Shown: positions 11,901 through 24,951, numbered from the stretch's first letter. The stretch: DNA of 64,000 nucleotides from Klebsormidium nitens (GCA_000708835.1 DF236951.1:186101-250100); one strand, 5' to 3'. Program-made: numbers and translations. The notes: generated from the sequence alone by a model not told the origin.

Positions 11901-14299
11901 CTCTGCCTCTAATAAGTGTCTGCTGAACTTGCGTTCCTGAGACGGGGTACAGCACAAGCAGGAGCCTCTGTCCGCTCGTGATGGTGTGAAAACGCCGTTC
12001 CACTGGAAGGTAAAAAGCAGGAAGGTAGCTAACACCCAAAGTAACGGACGGCAAGGTACGAGCAGGGAGGGCCGGAATAGGCAATCAAGATGAAACGCCA
12101 CTTCAAGAGACCGTTCGAAGTACGATCACTCCGACCTTTTTATCCCATAAGGTACGAAGCGAAGCTAACCTGCAGAGACCCATTCTGTGCGAGTCCATCC
12201 GCAACGAGGCTCCACGCGATGGTCAACAAGTTGGATGCGAGGTTCAGCTTCTTCAGAGAAGTGTTCTGCTTCAGGCAGTCTGCGATCGCCTGCAATACAG
12301 GTAAGTCAACGATGGTCAGCGAAGTTTGCAATCCTACATCTCAGGAACCTTAGAAAGTTTGATGAGATAGAAAAGTAGAAGGACTGAACGCCGTGGAAGC
12401 GGACACGTGTTCAGCGCTTACTGGGGCTCGGTTACAGATTACAGTGTGCTTTTTCCCATTCTTGTTCTACCATTTTAAACGTATTTGGACTTGAGATGCA
12501 GATCGGATGCCCAATCTGCAATCCCGTGTCCAGCCCCAAGCATGCACGCGTTTACCGACTTCTCTTCGATGGCCTTTCAGCCTTGCCGCGCGAGCACAAC
12601 AAAAGGTGACAACTCACTGATTCAAAAGGACACTACCTTGAGAGAACCGTCATGTATGTGCGCCTTGCACATTCCACAGCCACGAAAAAACTTCGACTAT
12701 AATCTACGAAAAGGCAGAGCATGCTCAGCGCTCACTGGTCCTGCAGGATCTCCAAGCGAGGTGCCCTCGAGGTCGAGCTCGATGAGTGTCTGGTTGCCCT
12801 GCGTCAGCGCTTTGAAGAGCTTCTGGCAGCCGAGGTTGCGCAACGGGTTGTTCTTGAGAGAAAGGACCTGCAGGACAGGGCAAGCAGTGGATGACCCCGT
12901 TGAATTACATGACAGGTTTCCGAATACGGGGTCCCAACATCAATAGAGATGCCAAACGGTGTGCAAGTTTGGTTGAACAATGCCTTTCTGTCGACTTCCT
13001 TGTTGTTTGACAACAAAGAAGATTAGGTCGACAAACCTGTAGCCAGAGGAAGAGGATCACCTCCTAGAAGCTTCTAAGTTACACCATCATGATTTCTGAA
13101 TAGAGAAAGTTCCTCCAAGGAAACCTTTGCACCATTCTCATGTCCCCAAACACACTGCAAACGATCAGCGGCTCACTTTAAGAGTCGAGTTGCTAGTCAG
13201 CAGCTCCGCCAATGCGGGCCCCACTTCTGGCCCCAGCCCGTTCCCCTCAAGGTCCAACGTTTTGATGCGGCCATTTTGGTTGCGCTGCAACGCCTGAGCC
13301 ACAGCGATCGCCGCAGCATTGCCAAGTGCCGCAAAGCGGAGCTTGAGGGTCGTGAGCTGTGAGTTGACCCGCAGAGCGGAGGCCAAAGCAAAGCCGCCAT
13401 GTTCGCCCAGGAGGTAGTGCGAGAACTCAATGTGCGTTCTCTGCGCAGGAATAGACGTAACATTCAGTCGACCACTCACTACCCATGGTGACAAACACTT
13501 ATAGTTCTTGTGCTTGGGGATACTGTTTTGGACGACAGTCCTCAAGCGGATTTTTAAAGCGGGTGGTGCAAGCTCCCACGAATCGAAAAGAACGACTGCC
13601 TTTCTGGGTTGTCCTTTGTGAGCCTTCTGAGTTCACCAAGTGGAATTACTGGGCATCAATCGAACAGTTGACCATGTAATCAGATGGTCGGTTAGGCCCT
13701 TGTTAGGTGGGGGCAATCGAAGAAGCCTAAATCCTTCTGAGACACTGCAATTGTTCATTTGAAGTGACGATTCAGTGATCCTTCTCATGGTATCTCCCGA
13801 AGAAGCTTTCAAGAAACTTTCCGGTTGTCACGAGTAATGAAGCCAGACCCACATCATATTTTACCGTACATACTGAGGCGTTTCCTACCTGCAGGCTGCT
13901 CAAAACAGCCAGGGACGGCAGGATCCCATGGTTCTCGCACTGTCTCCTATACTGTGCAATGCCAGTGCCGTCCCCCGTCTCAGCTGTCTCCTCCAGCTCG
14001 ATGGAGTCCGCCTTTGTGAACAGCTTCTTCTTCCAGAGGAATGGCTCCTCGACTGTAGCCCCATCTAAGTCTTCTTCCCTTCTCTCGGTGAGCGCCTCGC
14101 TTGGGATGGCATCACCACTGAGCAAGCCTGGCAGCCAGCTGCGGGCGCTAGTGGGAGCCGAGGAGCTGGGGCTGTAACTAGGTGTGGGGGCTGAGAGCGC
14201 TGGCACCTCATTGGAGGGGGGCAGAGAGAATGCTAGCAAGGACGTGTCAAAAAGGGAGGACTCGGAGTTGGGGGTTCCCATGGCTGACGTGTGCTGCAT
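5991..14299 (-). CDS. Leucine-rich-repeat protein with EF-hand-like C-terminal region
   Basis: Twelve exons join in phase to 1167 residues: 14299-13889, 13440-13177, 12867-12736, 12289-12170, 11665-11456, 11126-11003, 10609-9900, 9235-9068, 8546-8323, 8015-7688, 7205-6651, 6248-5991. Residues 1-137 are Ser/Pro-rich. About 138-400 are ribonuclease-inhibitor-type LRRs (LTTLKLRFAALG, IKTLDLEGNGLG, LKKLNLASNLL, LRTLDLTDCRF). Exon 7 holds a decapeptide repeat. From about 660 the protein is helical, with two stretches of the form (L)xxIF/LFxxxxxDxx...FxxFVExLxRxA (RLLKIFRHFC, LEEFVEILARFAAATY) that resemble the degenerate EF-hand-like domain found after LRRs in flagellar and centriolar proteins. 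The intron after exon 5 uses a GC donor; with it, GLVQ|AFAANKSS restores a normal LRR. A role as a ciliary scaffold is inference. The exon 11 start at 7205 is the least certain junction. Confidence 0.75.
9159..9390 (-). repeat. Tandem duplication of the start of LRR-gene exon 8
   Basis: Positions 9159-9242 (acceptor plus the first part of exon 8) and 9307-9390 align over 84 bases with no indels at an offset of 148 and roughly 13 mismatches. The second copy keeps a CAG acceptor and an open frame at first (EAASKLSMHNEAALS), then diverges and has no matching donor. Flanking intron sequence after each copy is also similar (GGCTAAA...GCAGGC). It looks like a decayed duplicate exon inside intron 7. 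Confidence 0.8.
10020..10259 (-). repeat. Coding decapeptide (30-bp) tandem repeat in LRR-protein linker
   Basis: Within exon 7, eight or so units of ten residues follow one another with the pattern (D/N/E)GTDAxKPPS, for example NGTDAKKPAS, EGTEAGRPPS, DGADATKSPS, DGTDAGQVPA. On the plus strand the 30-bp unit is visible as recurring GCGTCCGYTCCGTCCGAAGG. The oldest units, at the N-terminal side, have drifted. A low-complexity acidic/proline linker between the LRR block and the helical part. Confidence 0.8.
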
Positions 14300-14974
14300 A
14301 GGCGCCTGGAACCTGTCTCCAAGTAGGCGCGTTAGCTCACCAACCAGGCGTTGATTCTGGCCATTGGGGCCAAAATCATTTTAACCATCAGGACCATACT
14401 TTCAGCTGAAATTGTCAAATAGAGAGGAAAGCCAGGCTTGTGGGGGCTAATATGCGTACCACCCAGACCCTGATCCCCATTTCAACGCACATTAAAGCTC
14501 AGTTTCTCGTAAAAGCCTCCTACAGACCTTCTTGCAAAACGACTGAAAACACCTGTTTCTTATTTCAGCGCACGAACCCTCATCTGTGCCTTCACTTTCT
14601 TGCCATCAAAAGCCGCCAGGCCCAAGCGCCTGGTGCTCATGCTCAACATTGCGCGTTGCTGGATCTTTCTTGCATGAGCTGCACCCACAGCTCAGCTCAG
14701 CTCACCAGTGGCAGGAGCTGAACACTAGACTTTTTAGACTCGAAAGTCAGAGGTACAGAAGTCAGAGGTAATAAAACCCTAAATTTTAAAACCCTGGGTA
14801 TCCAAAACATCGAATGTTCAGAAGAAGAAAGCTTGGATTCGGAATGCTGGGTGGCAGAAAAAGAAAGAGGGAGAATGACTGGGAGAAAGACGCTGACAGG
14901 ATCGCCCCTGTCTAGGTAAACCTGGGTAAATTCTTTCAGGAATACATTTAGGAAGTCGTGGAATGACCTGAAAG
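14300..14974. promoter_or_regulatory. Shared divergent promoter region (LRR gene / GMII)
   Basis: 675 bases separate the two divergent start codons, so this interval should hold both promoters and 5' UTRs. It contains a telobox-like AAACCCTAA at 14774-14782 and a duplicated GTCAGAGGTA (around 14745-14770). No clear TATA box was found for either side. Confidence 0.4.
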
Positions 14975-17900
14975 ATGGCAGTCCCTGGCCGAGGCAATGG
15001 ACTGCGGTCAAGGCCGCGCGGATTCGGACGGCTGCTTGTTGTCGCAGGATTGTTTCTTCTGGTGCCAATCTTCACCTTCGTTGCAATTGAGCTTGCTGGA
15101 GAGCTGAGGACTAGCCCGCTGCCCCACTTGCATGACTTCTATCATGGCTTCACCGAAGGCGAGGAATCTGACCCCTTTCCACATGGGGAGAAGCTGCAAG
15201 TTCAAGATGGCGCCCTAGAATCACCAATCGGTGGCGATGCTGCACCGAAGTTGAAAAATAAGGTTGGTGATGTCCCTGAATTTGCTTTCCAGCAGATTGG
15301 TGGTTTGGGAGAGTTGGTCAAAGAGCAGTATAACGATCTGATGCGCGACAGGCCCGCCACGCGCACGGCAGTGGATGCGCAAGAGCCAGGATGCACTTTT
15401 GCGCTGGGTGTCGATAGGACGGAAAACATCACGACAAAGCGGCTGTACGACGAGATAGCCTTTAAGAATGAGGAGGGGGGTGTGTGGCGCCAAGGCTGGC
15501 CGATCACATATAAGGGAAGCGAGTGGGACAAGCGCAAACTGCGCGTGTTTGTGGTGCCGCACTCGCACAATGACCCGGGGTGGATCCGAACGGTGGAGGA
15601 GTACTACAACGAGCGGACGTTCAACATTTTGAACGTGATCGTGCAAGCGCTCAAGGCGGATTCACGGCGCAAGTTCATCTGGGAGGAGATGTCGTACCTG
15701 TCAATGTGGTGGAGCGATGGGAGAGTGACGCAGGCGCAGAGGGACGACTTCACGTGGCTCGTGCAGACGGGGCAGCTGGAGATTGTGGGGGGGGGCTGGG
15801 TCATGAACGACGAGGCCAACGCGCACCACTTTGCCATCGTGGACCAAGTGAGAGTCGGGAACGTCAGAGTTTGAGCGGACTTCGCTTGTGCCAGCGAGGA
15901 ACCGCTGTAGAAGGACATGCCCTAAGGATTGCAAAGTTTTATCACCCGAGATAAGCATAACTTCAATGCAGGGGGTCACTGCTCATTCCAAACAAGGAGA
16001 ATAAACCCTCACTGAAAGGACTTGTTGGACTTTTTCCTTGAGAAAATTCTCAGAAACTTGCCCATTGACGAACTGCCATGTAGATAACACAAAAAAGTAT
16101 CAATGTGCAGTCTTAGGACTGTGTTGACTTGGTTCGCTGATCTGAGAAGGACAATCATCGAGCTCCACACAATCTTGTGCGTCAATTCCCCCAGGAGACC
16201 GTCCTGTTCCTCTTACACCCTTCTCGAAGTATCCACTCGTTTCGTTCCTATTCTTGTTGTTGATCAACACCCCAGTCCTGTCTGCAAGCTCTGACCCAAC
16301 CAAACTTCTCAAGCCATTGCATTTGTTGCCCTTCCAGATGATCGAAGGCCATGCCTGGATCGCCAACCACTTAGGCCCCGCTGCCCTGCCCCGCACTGCG
16401 TGGGCCATCGACCCGTTCGGTCACTCCCCCAGCATGGCCTACATCAACAAGCGCGCGGGCTTCGAGAGCATGCTCATCCAGCGCACGCACTACGAGGTCA
16501 AGAAGAAGCTCGCGCTCACTCGGGACCTCGAGTTTGTGTGGCGCCAAGCGTGGGACCCCGCAGAAACGACGGACATCGTCACGCACATGATGCCGTTTTA
16601 CAGTTACGATGTGCCCCACACGTGCGGGCCGGACCCGGCCGTCTGCTGCCAGTTCGACTTCCTGCGGCTGCCGCGCTCGGGGAGCACGATCTCGTGTCCC
16701 TGGAACATTGCGCCGGAGGAGGTCAACGAGCACAACGTCAAGGTGAGAGCTGACCAGGAGATCTAGCTTGCAGTACCCTCTTTGGTTGAGTTCTGTCTTC
16801 ATCTCCGTTTCTAGAAGTGCTCCTATCTTTGTCTCCGGGTTTCCACCTTTTCGAAGTGCTTTTGTCAGTGTCTTAGCTATTTGTGTCCCTATAAAGAGGC
16901 CAAAAGTATATGTTTAAGCTGATCAAGATCGATGATCGAAACTGAGAACTTTCTGGCAACGACGCCGTGTGGTCCTGTCGGCTAAAGGGTAGCGATCCCG
17001 TTTCTCGTCCAAGCTGTGAAGCTGCACAAATGCAAGTCACGTAACTTCGAGTCGGATCCACTCATACGAGGCCGCTACTTTTGCTTCAAGTGGCTTGGAT
17101 CCACGTTGGATCCATTTGTATCCGCCTTGAGAGGAAGCAACTCACGTGAGACCCTGTTGCAATCCCGTTCTCCGGCAGAATTGAATATTTCCTCCCGTTC
17201 CCCCTTCGCCTTGGATTCTGCCACGGGGACTGCATGAAACGAGGTCTCACGGTATCATTCTCGTGTTGCAGGAGAGAGCGGAACTGATCCTGGATCAGTG
17301 GCGCAAGAAGTCAATGCTGTTCCGGACGAACGCCGTGCTCATTCCGCTGGGGGACGACTTCCGCTACCAGAGCCAGCTCGAAGCGGAGCTGCAGTACAAC
17401 AACTATCAGGTCAGCCGACGGTCCCCGCAAACCTCGGTCGTTGCACGGTTTACCCGGCGATCGGAGGAGATGCTTTCTCTCTTCTCTCTCTGATATACTG
17501 CAAGCTGCTTCGTGACTTTGCCTTGAGACTGCTCCCGATTCCAAGTAAGAGAGCCAACAGATTAATAAAAGGCTTGGAGCAGTATCGTCCCGTCCAACTT
17601 CTGATCACACGAAACCTGCGTCTCAACTTGATATCTGCTCTCTTATTGCCAGGCCATCTTCGATCACATCAACCGCCAGGCTGACCTCCACGTGGAAGCC
17701 CAGTGGGGCACCCTTAGAGACTACTTCCAGGCGCTGAGGGAGGAGCTGGCCGCGGATTCTCCGCTAGACGTGCCAATGCAATCGGATACGCTTCTCCCGG
17801 CGCCTGGGAGCCTCTCGGTGCTTTCCGGCGACTTCTTCACGTATGCGGACCGGATGCAAGACTACTGGAGCGGGTAAGGGTCCCCTAGAAGAGGTGTGAC

Positions 17901-20900
17901 GCCGGGTTTGCGCTTGATCCTACGGTGTTGCAGCCGCTGAGATGAAGCGGTTGGCTTGCTCAGACTTCTCTCCTTTAACATGGTTCGACTTCATCTTCAG
18001 GAGTTTCAGTGCGATTCCCAGTTACAGGGCCGTAGCAAAACATGTGAGTGTTCAACCTGTCGTCAGAGCAGGCTTACTTATATTTGAAAATCGAAGTGGC
18101 GGACTCTGCAAGAAGTCACGGCCCTCCTTGACGAGACCATCAACTTTGTCTTAGGTACTACGTCTCGCGCCCCTTCTACAAGTCGGTCGACCGCGTCCTC
18201 GAGGAAACGCTCCGCGCGGCCGAGATCCTATTCACACTGAGCGCCCCCCAGTGCGCGCGCGGGAGCCTGGACCCCTTGCACGCGCACCTGGTGCGCGCGC
18301 GGCGAAGCCTGGCCGTCTTCCAGCACCACGATGGCGTCACCGGCACCGCCAAGGACCACGTGGCAGCGGACTACGGGGAGAAGATGCACGTGGCGCTCAA
18401 GGGCCTGCAGGTGGGCTGTGCTGGCTCTGCCACAATCGTCCAACTTCGGGTCATTTCTCTGTTCTTGTATCCTGTCACGGAAATACTGTTTGGAAGTGTC
18501 CATGTGGTTGCGAGATGGGACAAGATTCGAGCAACGTTTAGGGTAGTGGAGTAAGATGGCCCTTCTGCCTTCTACGTATTGAGCTCGGTTGCTCTGCGGT
18601 CTTGTCTCCCAAGGCAGCGATACGACGTTCTCTCCGCTGATTTAACACCTTTGATTCGTCGGGGCTAAGGCGTCAGGGCTAAGGCGTTTTCCCTCATGTG
18701 CGGCTCCGGTTTGCCTTCTGCTGCCTTGTAACAGCCTGCACAAAGTTCCCGGCTGTCTAGCATCTCGCAAGGTTGGATTTTCAGGTCTTTCAGGAGGTCT
18801 TTCAGGGCGTGCTTTCTTGCTCTAACATACATGATTTGTATCAACATAGCTTTTTCAACCCAAACCTCGACATACTCTCCACCATGGTTAATTTCCGACT
18901 CTTTACCCTTGCAGACACTGATGGCTGCCCTGCTACCGCTCCGCCTTGCTCCCGCTGGCACCCTCTCGTTGTGCCGCCCCGATTTGGAGTCCCTGTTCTT
19001 CATCCCCGAGGAGTCACGCTCCGCGCACCATCTCCTCCCGAAGAAGCGCCCGGTTGACGTCTCCCGACTAGGTTCCAGACTGGTCCGCATAGTGCTCTAC
19101 AACACCCTGGGGGAGTTCACCGACCAGGTCTTCAGCACGCTGGTCCGCTTATCCTCCGAGGACGTATGCGTTTTGGACGGCGATAAGCGACCGGTGGACA
19201 GTCAGATCAGCCCGGTATGGGACGTGAGTGGGGGGGGCGGCTTGCACCGGTTGCACTGGCGCGCGCAGCTACCCGGGTTGAGTCTTCAGACGTTCTTTCT
19301 CGCGAAAGGGGCTGCAAACTGCCGGCCGGCACAGCGCGCGACTGTTCAGGTTTTCAATCAGGAACCAGGTGAGTGTCGTCATCAGGAGCTCAAACGGTTG
19401 CCTGCAGGTTTGTGCGGTTTACTACTCTCCTTGGCTTTGAGCTTCTTAGCCGTCTGGCAACAGCTGCTGCAGCCTTCCGTCCACTAGCATACGTGAGCAA
19501 TCCAGCTTCGTCCGACTGTTACTAACTTCTTAAGGTCTCAGTTAACAAAGGCATGGATGATCACCTTTCGGCATAAGCCGCAGTTTTTGACAATGCAAAG
19601 AGGATGGCCCACTGAAGGAGTGCCAAAAACCGTCACACGCGAGTACAAAAGTCCGTTAGAAGGAGCGATTTAAAGCAAGCTGACATGTTGATTAAGGGCC
19701 TTTCAAGTTTGCGAGGACAAATACTTGACATTACAAAGTTACATTGATAACTGAATCACAGATCCGTCTGACCGGGAAGCGTTTTCCCGGTGCAGGCTTC
19801 GAGTGTCCCGCCCCTTACGGATGCTCAGCGCCCAGGTCCCTGGAGTACACCATCTCCAACGAGCAGCTGTCCGTCACGGTGGAAACCGTCAAGGGCCTGG
19901 TAACGCACGTCACTGCGCCCTCTCCCGGCGTCACGTCCGGCCAAGTCACGCTGATCGACGAGGAGTTCGACGCGTACTACACGCAAGAAAGCGGAGCGTA
20001 TTTATTTCTGCCGATCGGTGAGGCGGAGGAGATTGTCGTGGCGGGGGGGCAAGTTCTCGTAACGGAGGGACCCCTCTTCAAAGAGATCCACAGCAAGGTC
20101 GGCCATTCTTGCCCTTGTATCTCTCAGGACTGGACTTTGCGCGACACCTCTCGAAGTACCCTGCCTCTAGGCACTCCTGTCCTTTGTCCATCTCGTCATT
20201 CTTCCTTCTTTACTGTTCCATCGTGGCAGTCGCTCCACGAAAAGTGGATTGGGCATCGTTGTGTTTCTTGGTTCTTCTACTGCTGTGATCAATATCCAGC
20301 ACCTTCTTTGACTGTGGCTTCAATCTCTCTCCCAAGACTGGCGCAAAAGGATCATTCTCGCTTTTAGTTTTACATACTATTTTGCCTGTCGTGACTTTCT
20401 TTGACTCCTATCCATCGCTGCAGTTCCGGACCACGTTCCCGGACCGCCATCCTGTCGTCCGCTCTGCGCGCCTGTACGCGGGTCGCACCGTCCAGGGCTC
20501 TCTTGTCGAGATGCACCACCACGTGGCAATCGGGGACGCAGCCTTCGACGACCGCGAGTTCATCGTGCGGTACAGGACGGACGTCGAGAGCGGGCCCGTC
20601 TTCCACAGCGACCTCAACGGTCTCCAGGTATGTTGCCGCTGTCATCCTTTTCTGGGCTTGTTTTCGTCGAGCGCTGTTTGCTGTTTGGGATGCCCGGCTC
20701 TTGTAGTGCAACACTGATTTCTTGGCATGTGAAAAAGCAGACGGTGAGTCAGGGCCACTTATTCAATCAAAGTTTCGATGCTTTCAAGTTGGGAAGGAGC
20801 GATCAGTTCTAACGGGCCACCTTTTGACTCTTTGGCTGTGCCTGTCGTTTCAGACGATACCTAACTGCGAGAGGGCCATCTAAGTCTTTCCTGGTCCCTT

Positions 20901-22723
20901 TTCGGCACAATCTTGAGATTCGCATCGACCGAAAATTTACTTGGCCTCCAGTGTTGCCTTTGTAGTACCGCCAAATATGAGGTACGATACTTTCCAGGTG
21001 AAATACTGCTTCGGTATGTACCTTTGTAATCGCGTGCATCTACTGAACCACTCAATTGGCTCAAAGCTCGAAAGAATCTGAAAAGCTTTTGCAGCTTTCG
21101 GTCGATGCGGACCCATATGCACCCGGCGTGTGGGCATCACAGTCTGCATGCAACAGCAGCCAGCACTGCATGCCAGGCGAAAGCCTCGAGCCTTCGAGTC
21201 TCGAAAGCTAAGGGTCACTGACACACGTCCTCTGCTCCCCCTGCCAGATGGCGCGCCGGGAGACGTTCTCCAAGATCCCCCTCCAGGGCAACTACTACCC
21301 GATGCCCGCGCTCGCATTCCTGCAAGACTCGACGCGCCGCTTCAGCGTGCACACTCGCCAGGCCGTCGGGGTGGCGAGCCTCAAGCCGGGCTGGCTTGAG
21401 ATGATGATCGACAGGCGACTCGTGCAGGTGATCGCACCGCTTCTGGTCGCCCTATTTCAAGCCAAGAGCCGAGCATGGTCTTGGTCCGTTTTTGCTCGAG
21501 ATGGTATGCTTTGTATCAGATTCAACTCCCTCAGAGTTTAGCTTAGGTGTCGCATCAGCTTCGACCATTGTTTGCAAGTCCAGCAGGACTAGAGCAGGAG
21601 CTGTGGAAGGCCGCTCACAAGTTGAAGCAGTTTTGGACCGGGTTTGACGGAGAGGATTCGCAGATACGAGCAGGGTTCTGATAACGGATGGATAAAAGAA
21701 GGGCGGATATAGTTCGTCATCTGCATCTGAAGGGTGTTCCTATTGGAGCTGTCGTCTCATACCACGTCCAGTCAATGTTGTGGACATATTGTCGAGAAGA
21801 CACAACCCGATGTCACCTCGGCTTCTTCCCTGAACTCCGACCTCTTAACCCATATCTTCATATGTTGAATTCACTTCGTGTTTGATCACAACAACAATAA
21901 GAGCGGTCGCTCTCACCAGCCAGCTCCCGAAACCACTTTTTTCCCATTGCCGCAGGACGACAACCGGGGCTTGGGCCAGGGCGTCACCGACAACCACCCC
22001 AACGAAGTCGTGTTCCACCTCACGGTGGAAGCGAATGTGTCCCTGACAGGGCCCCTTCCGCAGCCCTGGCACCCCTCCCTCCTCTCCCACCGAGTCACCA
22101 ACAGGCTCGCGCACACAGTCCACGCGTTTGTGGGCCCGCCAGAAGATTCGGAAGCATCCGAGATTGGCTCCAAATACAACGCCCTGCCCACGTGTCTTCC
22201 GTCCGACCTTGAGATTCTGAATCTCAAGAGCATGAGGCCGACGAAGGAAGCGAAGACGAGTGTGCCGGGCGCGGCGTTGCTTTTGCATAGGCGGGGTTAT
22301 GATTGTTCATACGGGTTGGGGAGTCTTGTGGGTGTTGCGGATAAGCCCGCCAAGGTGGTGGGCGCTGATGGGTTGTTCCAGCTCGATGCTATGTTCGCAG
22401 GGTTTGAGACGAAGCGGGTAACTAGAACCAGCCTTACGTTGATGCACGACCAGCCGCTCGAAGCAGGGGCCGGGTTCGGGAAGACGGTGGCGCGGTTGTT
22501 GTTAGGAGGAGGTGGGGAGGATGATGCTGACGTGGCATCTGCCCAAGGGCTCAGCTCAAGACAAGATGAGCAGGGAAGGGAAGGCACGCACAGAAGGTCG
22601 CTTCAACGAGTGCTGGGCGAAGGCGGTTCGGAGGACGCCGTTCCGGGTTGGGGCGGGAGTGTGCGAATAGGGCCGATGGAAATTGCAGCCTTTAAGTTAA
22701 ATCTGGTACCTAGGACTTCTTAA
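14975..22723 (+). CDS. GMII: Golgi alpha-mannosidase II (GH38)
   Basis: Ten exons join in phase to 1266 residues: 14975-15847, 16338-16742, 17272-17409, 17653-17873, 18155-18410, 18915-19368, 19796-20097, 20424-20627, 21248-21427, 21956-22723. The protein is a type II membrane protein: short basic tail, one hydrophobic anchor at about 20-40, then a lumenal GH38 domain. PHSHNDPGW (His196, His198, Asp200) is the zinc-binding motif and WAIDPFGHS carries the nucleophile Asp316. [41 protein letters not shown] and [13 protein letters not shown] are further family signatures. The enzyme trims the alpha-1,3 and alpha-1,6 mannoses from GlcNAcMan5GlcNAc2 in the medial Golgi, committing N-glycans to the complex type. 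Length is a little above the Arabidopsis enzyme because of a longer stem and a Gly/Asp-rich insert near the C-terminus. The exon 7 acceptor at 19796 was chosen because it restores phase and the CPAPYGC block. Confidence 0.95.
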
Positions 22724-23803
22724 TCTCTAGGCCTTTGGTCTTCCAAGCTCAGGTGTTGACAAAAGGCGGGTTGGCACAGCAGTCTTGACTTCTTGTACCA
22801 TAATGCATTTATGTGGCGTCGATTTCGGGTCGTGGGATAGTGTGTCCTGTTGTGCCCAACAACTTGTCTCTAAATCGACCTCGATAACAGTTGTGCTCAA
22901 CTGCATATAAGTCTGAGCGGATTGCATATGCGGTCATTTATGCACGACGTTCTCATCGAAGGAAACAGCGTTCCGTAAAAACAGTGACATCGGTGGACCC
23001 CGTCGATCCAGTGCGGCGATCGAACCGTTTGGCTGCCACAGTGCAACATATATCACGTGCATGCTAGGACTCTTGGCATGGCATGCGCGTAATCGCCGGG
23101 TATGTGGTCACTCAGGCTACCATGAATTGGACGTGCATATGCGGCTGGCTTTCATTATCATTGGTTTGCATGCACCGGCGGAGCTGCATGTAGGGTCAAT
23201 CACTGATCGTGTATGTGGCTGGCCAGGTATCTCCATACTATATGCCACATATGTGCCGCCACAGAAATCAGTGTTGCAAATATAAGAATATTGCGCAGCT
23301 GGCGGCCCACTGATGCCACGACTGCGCACGTATTTAATATGCGTACGCCTTATAAGTCATATATATTAGTCGTATGCTCCCGTAGCTAATTCGCAGCCAG
23401 CCACAATGATAAGACCCTTTCAAGAGTGTAGGGCCTGAATATGAAAAGCAATGCATGCGGACTGTCGTGATGGAGCACAACATGCTCTCACCTTAATAGA
23501 ACAATCGCATGAGGCTAGCTCTACGAAGGCAAATGTGCTTTTGTCCATAAAGGACTCATATTCCACATCGAGTCAGATTCTACGAATGGTTTCCGCCAAA
23601 GCGAATGGACTTTCACAAGCGACCAGATACGATGAAACCGACGGTTCTGTCACAAGAGCCTCGGAACCACAAAATCTGCTGATCAGCTGTTCTCGAGTCG
23701 AGCTCCAGTACCCGGATTGGAACTGGTTCTGTACTGGTTGCCAAGCAAGTGACTCTGTCGTTTACTCGACCGCGCAAAGCCAGTATTACTTTATCACCTT
23801 TGC
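22724..23803. other. intergenic, no gene seen
   Basis: About 1.1 kb between the GMII stop and the F-box/LRR frame; the two genes converge here. AT-rich from about 23280 with short palindromic words (CATATG, GCATGC). No domain, terminal repeats or target-site duplication could be recognised. Confidence 0.4.
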
Positions 23804-24951
23804 TTACGAGCAAAGAACTGTTGCACTCCTACGAAACGACTTCACCAAGCCCCACCTTCCTCTCTTCGGCGAGTACTTCATGTAGATGCTCAGCTCCTCA
23901 AGAAGGGGACACTCTTGGGGTAAGCCTTGCTGTTCCGAAATCCAACGACGAGCTTGGTCCACCTCTGGGTTGTCGGCCGGAGCATACAAACAAAACTGTA
24001 GCTCTTGAAGCTGGGGACAATCTTTTGCGAGCTGGGAGTACAGTGCCGGAGTATTGAGACGGAAAGGGAAGCCGCTTGGCCAGTGGAGGTACTGCAATAG
24101 AAGGGCCTTCAAACCGCTCGGAAAGGCAAAGCTTGGAGCTCTCAGGTCAAAGCATGGCCCCATCCGATCACCGTTGGACAAAGTCACGCTCAGCTTCTGC
24201 AAGTTTGGCAGATCGAACGCCAAATAAACGCCCCGCAAAGCACGGGGAAGTGCAGCTGTAGTGGTGACGATCTGACCAGCATACTCGGTGCTTATTAATT
24301 CTGAAATATCTAGTTCGCGCAGGCTCTCGTGCTTCACGTAGCTTCGCCCTTTTCCTATATATTATCCCCCAGAGTCAACGAAACGAGATTAGGGAAAGCT
24401 TGAAGAAGAGCTGCGACTGCTTTAGATGAACAGAACTCAAGGTTAACCAAAGTCAACTTTCTGAGGCTGGTGTCAGAAGAAATCATTATGTTTGTTCCGG
24501 TTGGGCACCATCGAGTCAAACGACTGATCTTAGGGGATCCGTCAAATGAGCACTCTGACCAGGAAAACTTGGAAAGTGTCCTTAAAATGGAGTTTTCCGT
24601 GCGCTCAACACTGAGATAGCCAGGGTTAATAAGAACCAGCTTGCGAAGGCTACTCCTCTTGGTCAACTCTTCAGCAAGAATCTCTTTTGATCGCTCCGAG
24701 CACTCTGGGTTATTTTCCTGTGTTTCCTTGCAGACTGTTGTTTGACCTCTCTTTGTGTTGCACGTGGCGGCTTTTCCAGACTCCTGAGGATTCACGACCA
24801 GACATGTGGTGCATCGCCTCACAGAATCACGGAGCTCTCTGCTCGCTCCTTCAAGCGCACGAAAGCTCTGGAGGCTGCCCTGAAGCACTTTCCTTGTGAT
24901 GATGTCCAAAACTTCCTCCGGGAGCTGATGAAAACCTGATCTGAAAGCCAT
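23804..24951 (-). CDS. F-box/leucine-rich-repeat protein, frameshifted
   Basis: An intronless reading region. The upstream frame (24951-24355) starts MAFRSGFHQLPEEVLDIITR, resembling the LPxEvlxxI core of an F-box, and carries repeats such as SLRKLVLINPGYLS, SLRKLTLVNLEF and NLVSLTLGDN before a TAG stop. The next frame (open from about 24350 to 23804) continues at once with ESLRELDISEL, LQKLSVTLSNGD, LKALLLQYL and LEELSIYMKY. The LRR periodicity carries across the junction, so the two were one protein of about 380 residues. The shift falls in an AT run (GATAATATATAGG, near 24350-24365) and needs one missing base. If intact it would be a substrate-recognition subunit of an SCF ubiquitin ligase. 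Pseudogene, strain difference and sequence error all fit. Confidence 0.55.

Noticed and set aside
19744-19795. GMII exon 7 starting at the AG before 19762
   Set aside because: That junction puts the following CPAPYGC block out of frame; the acceptor at 19795/19796 restores it.
22724-23460. Possible solo LTR or other transposon remnant
   Set aside because: No terminal TG...CA pair with target-site duplication, no inverted ends and no reverse-transcriptase or transposase coding was found.
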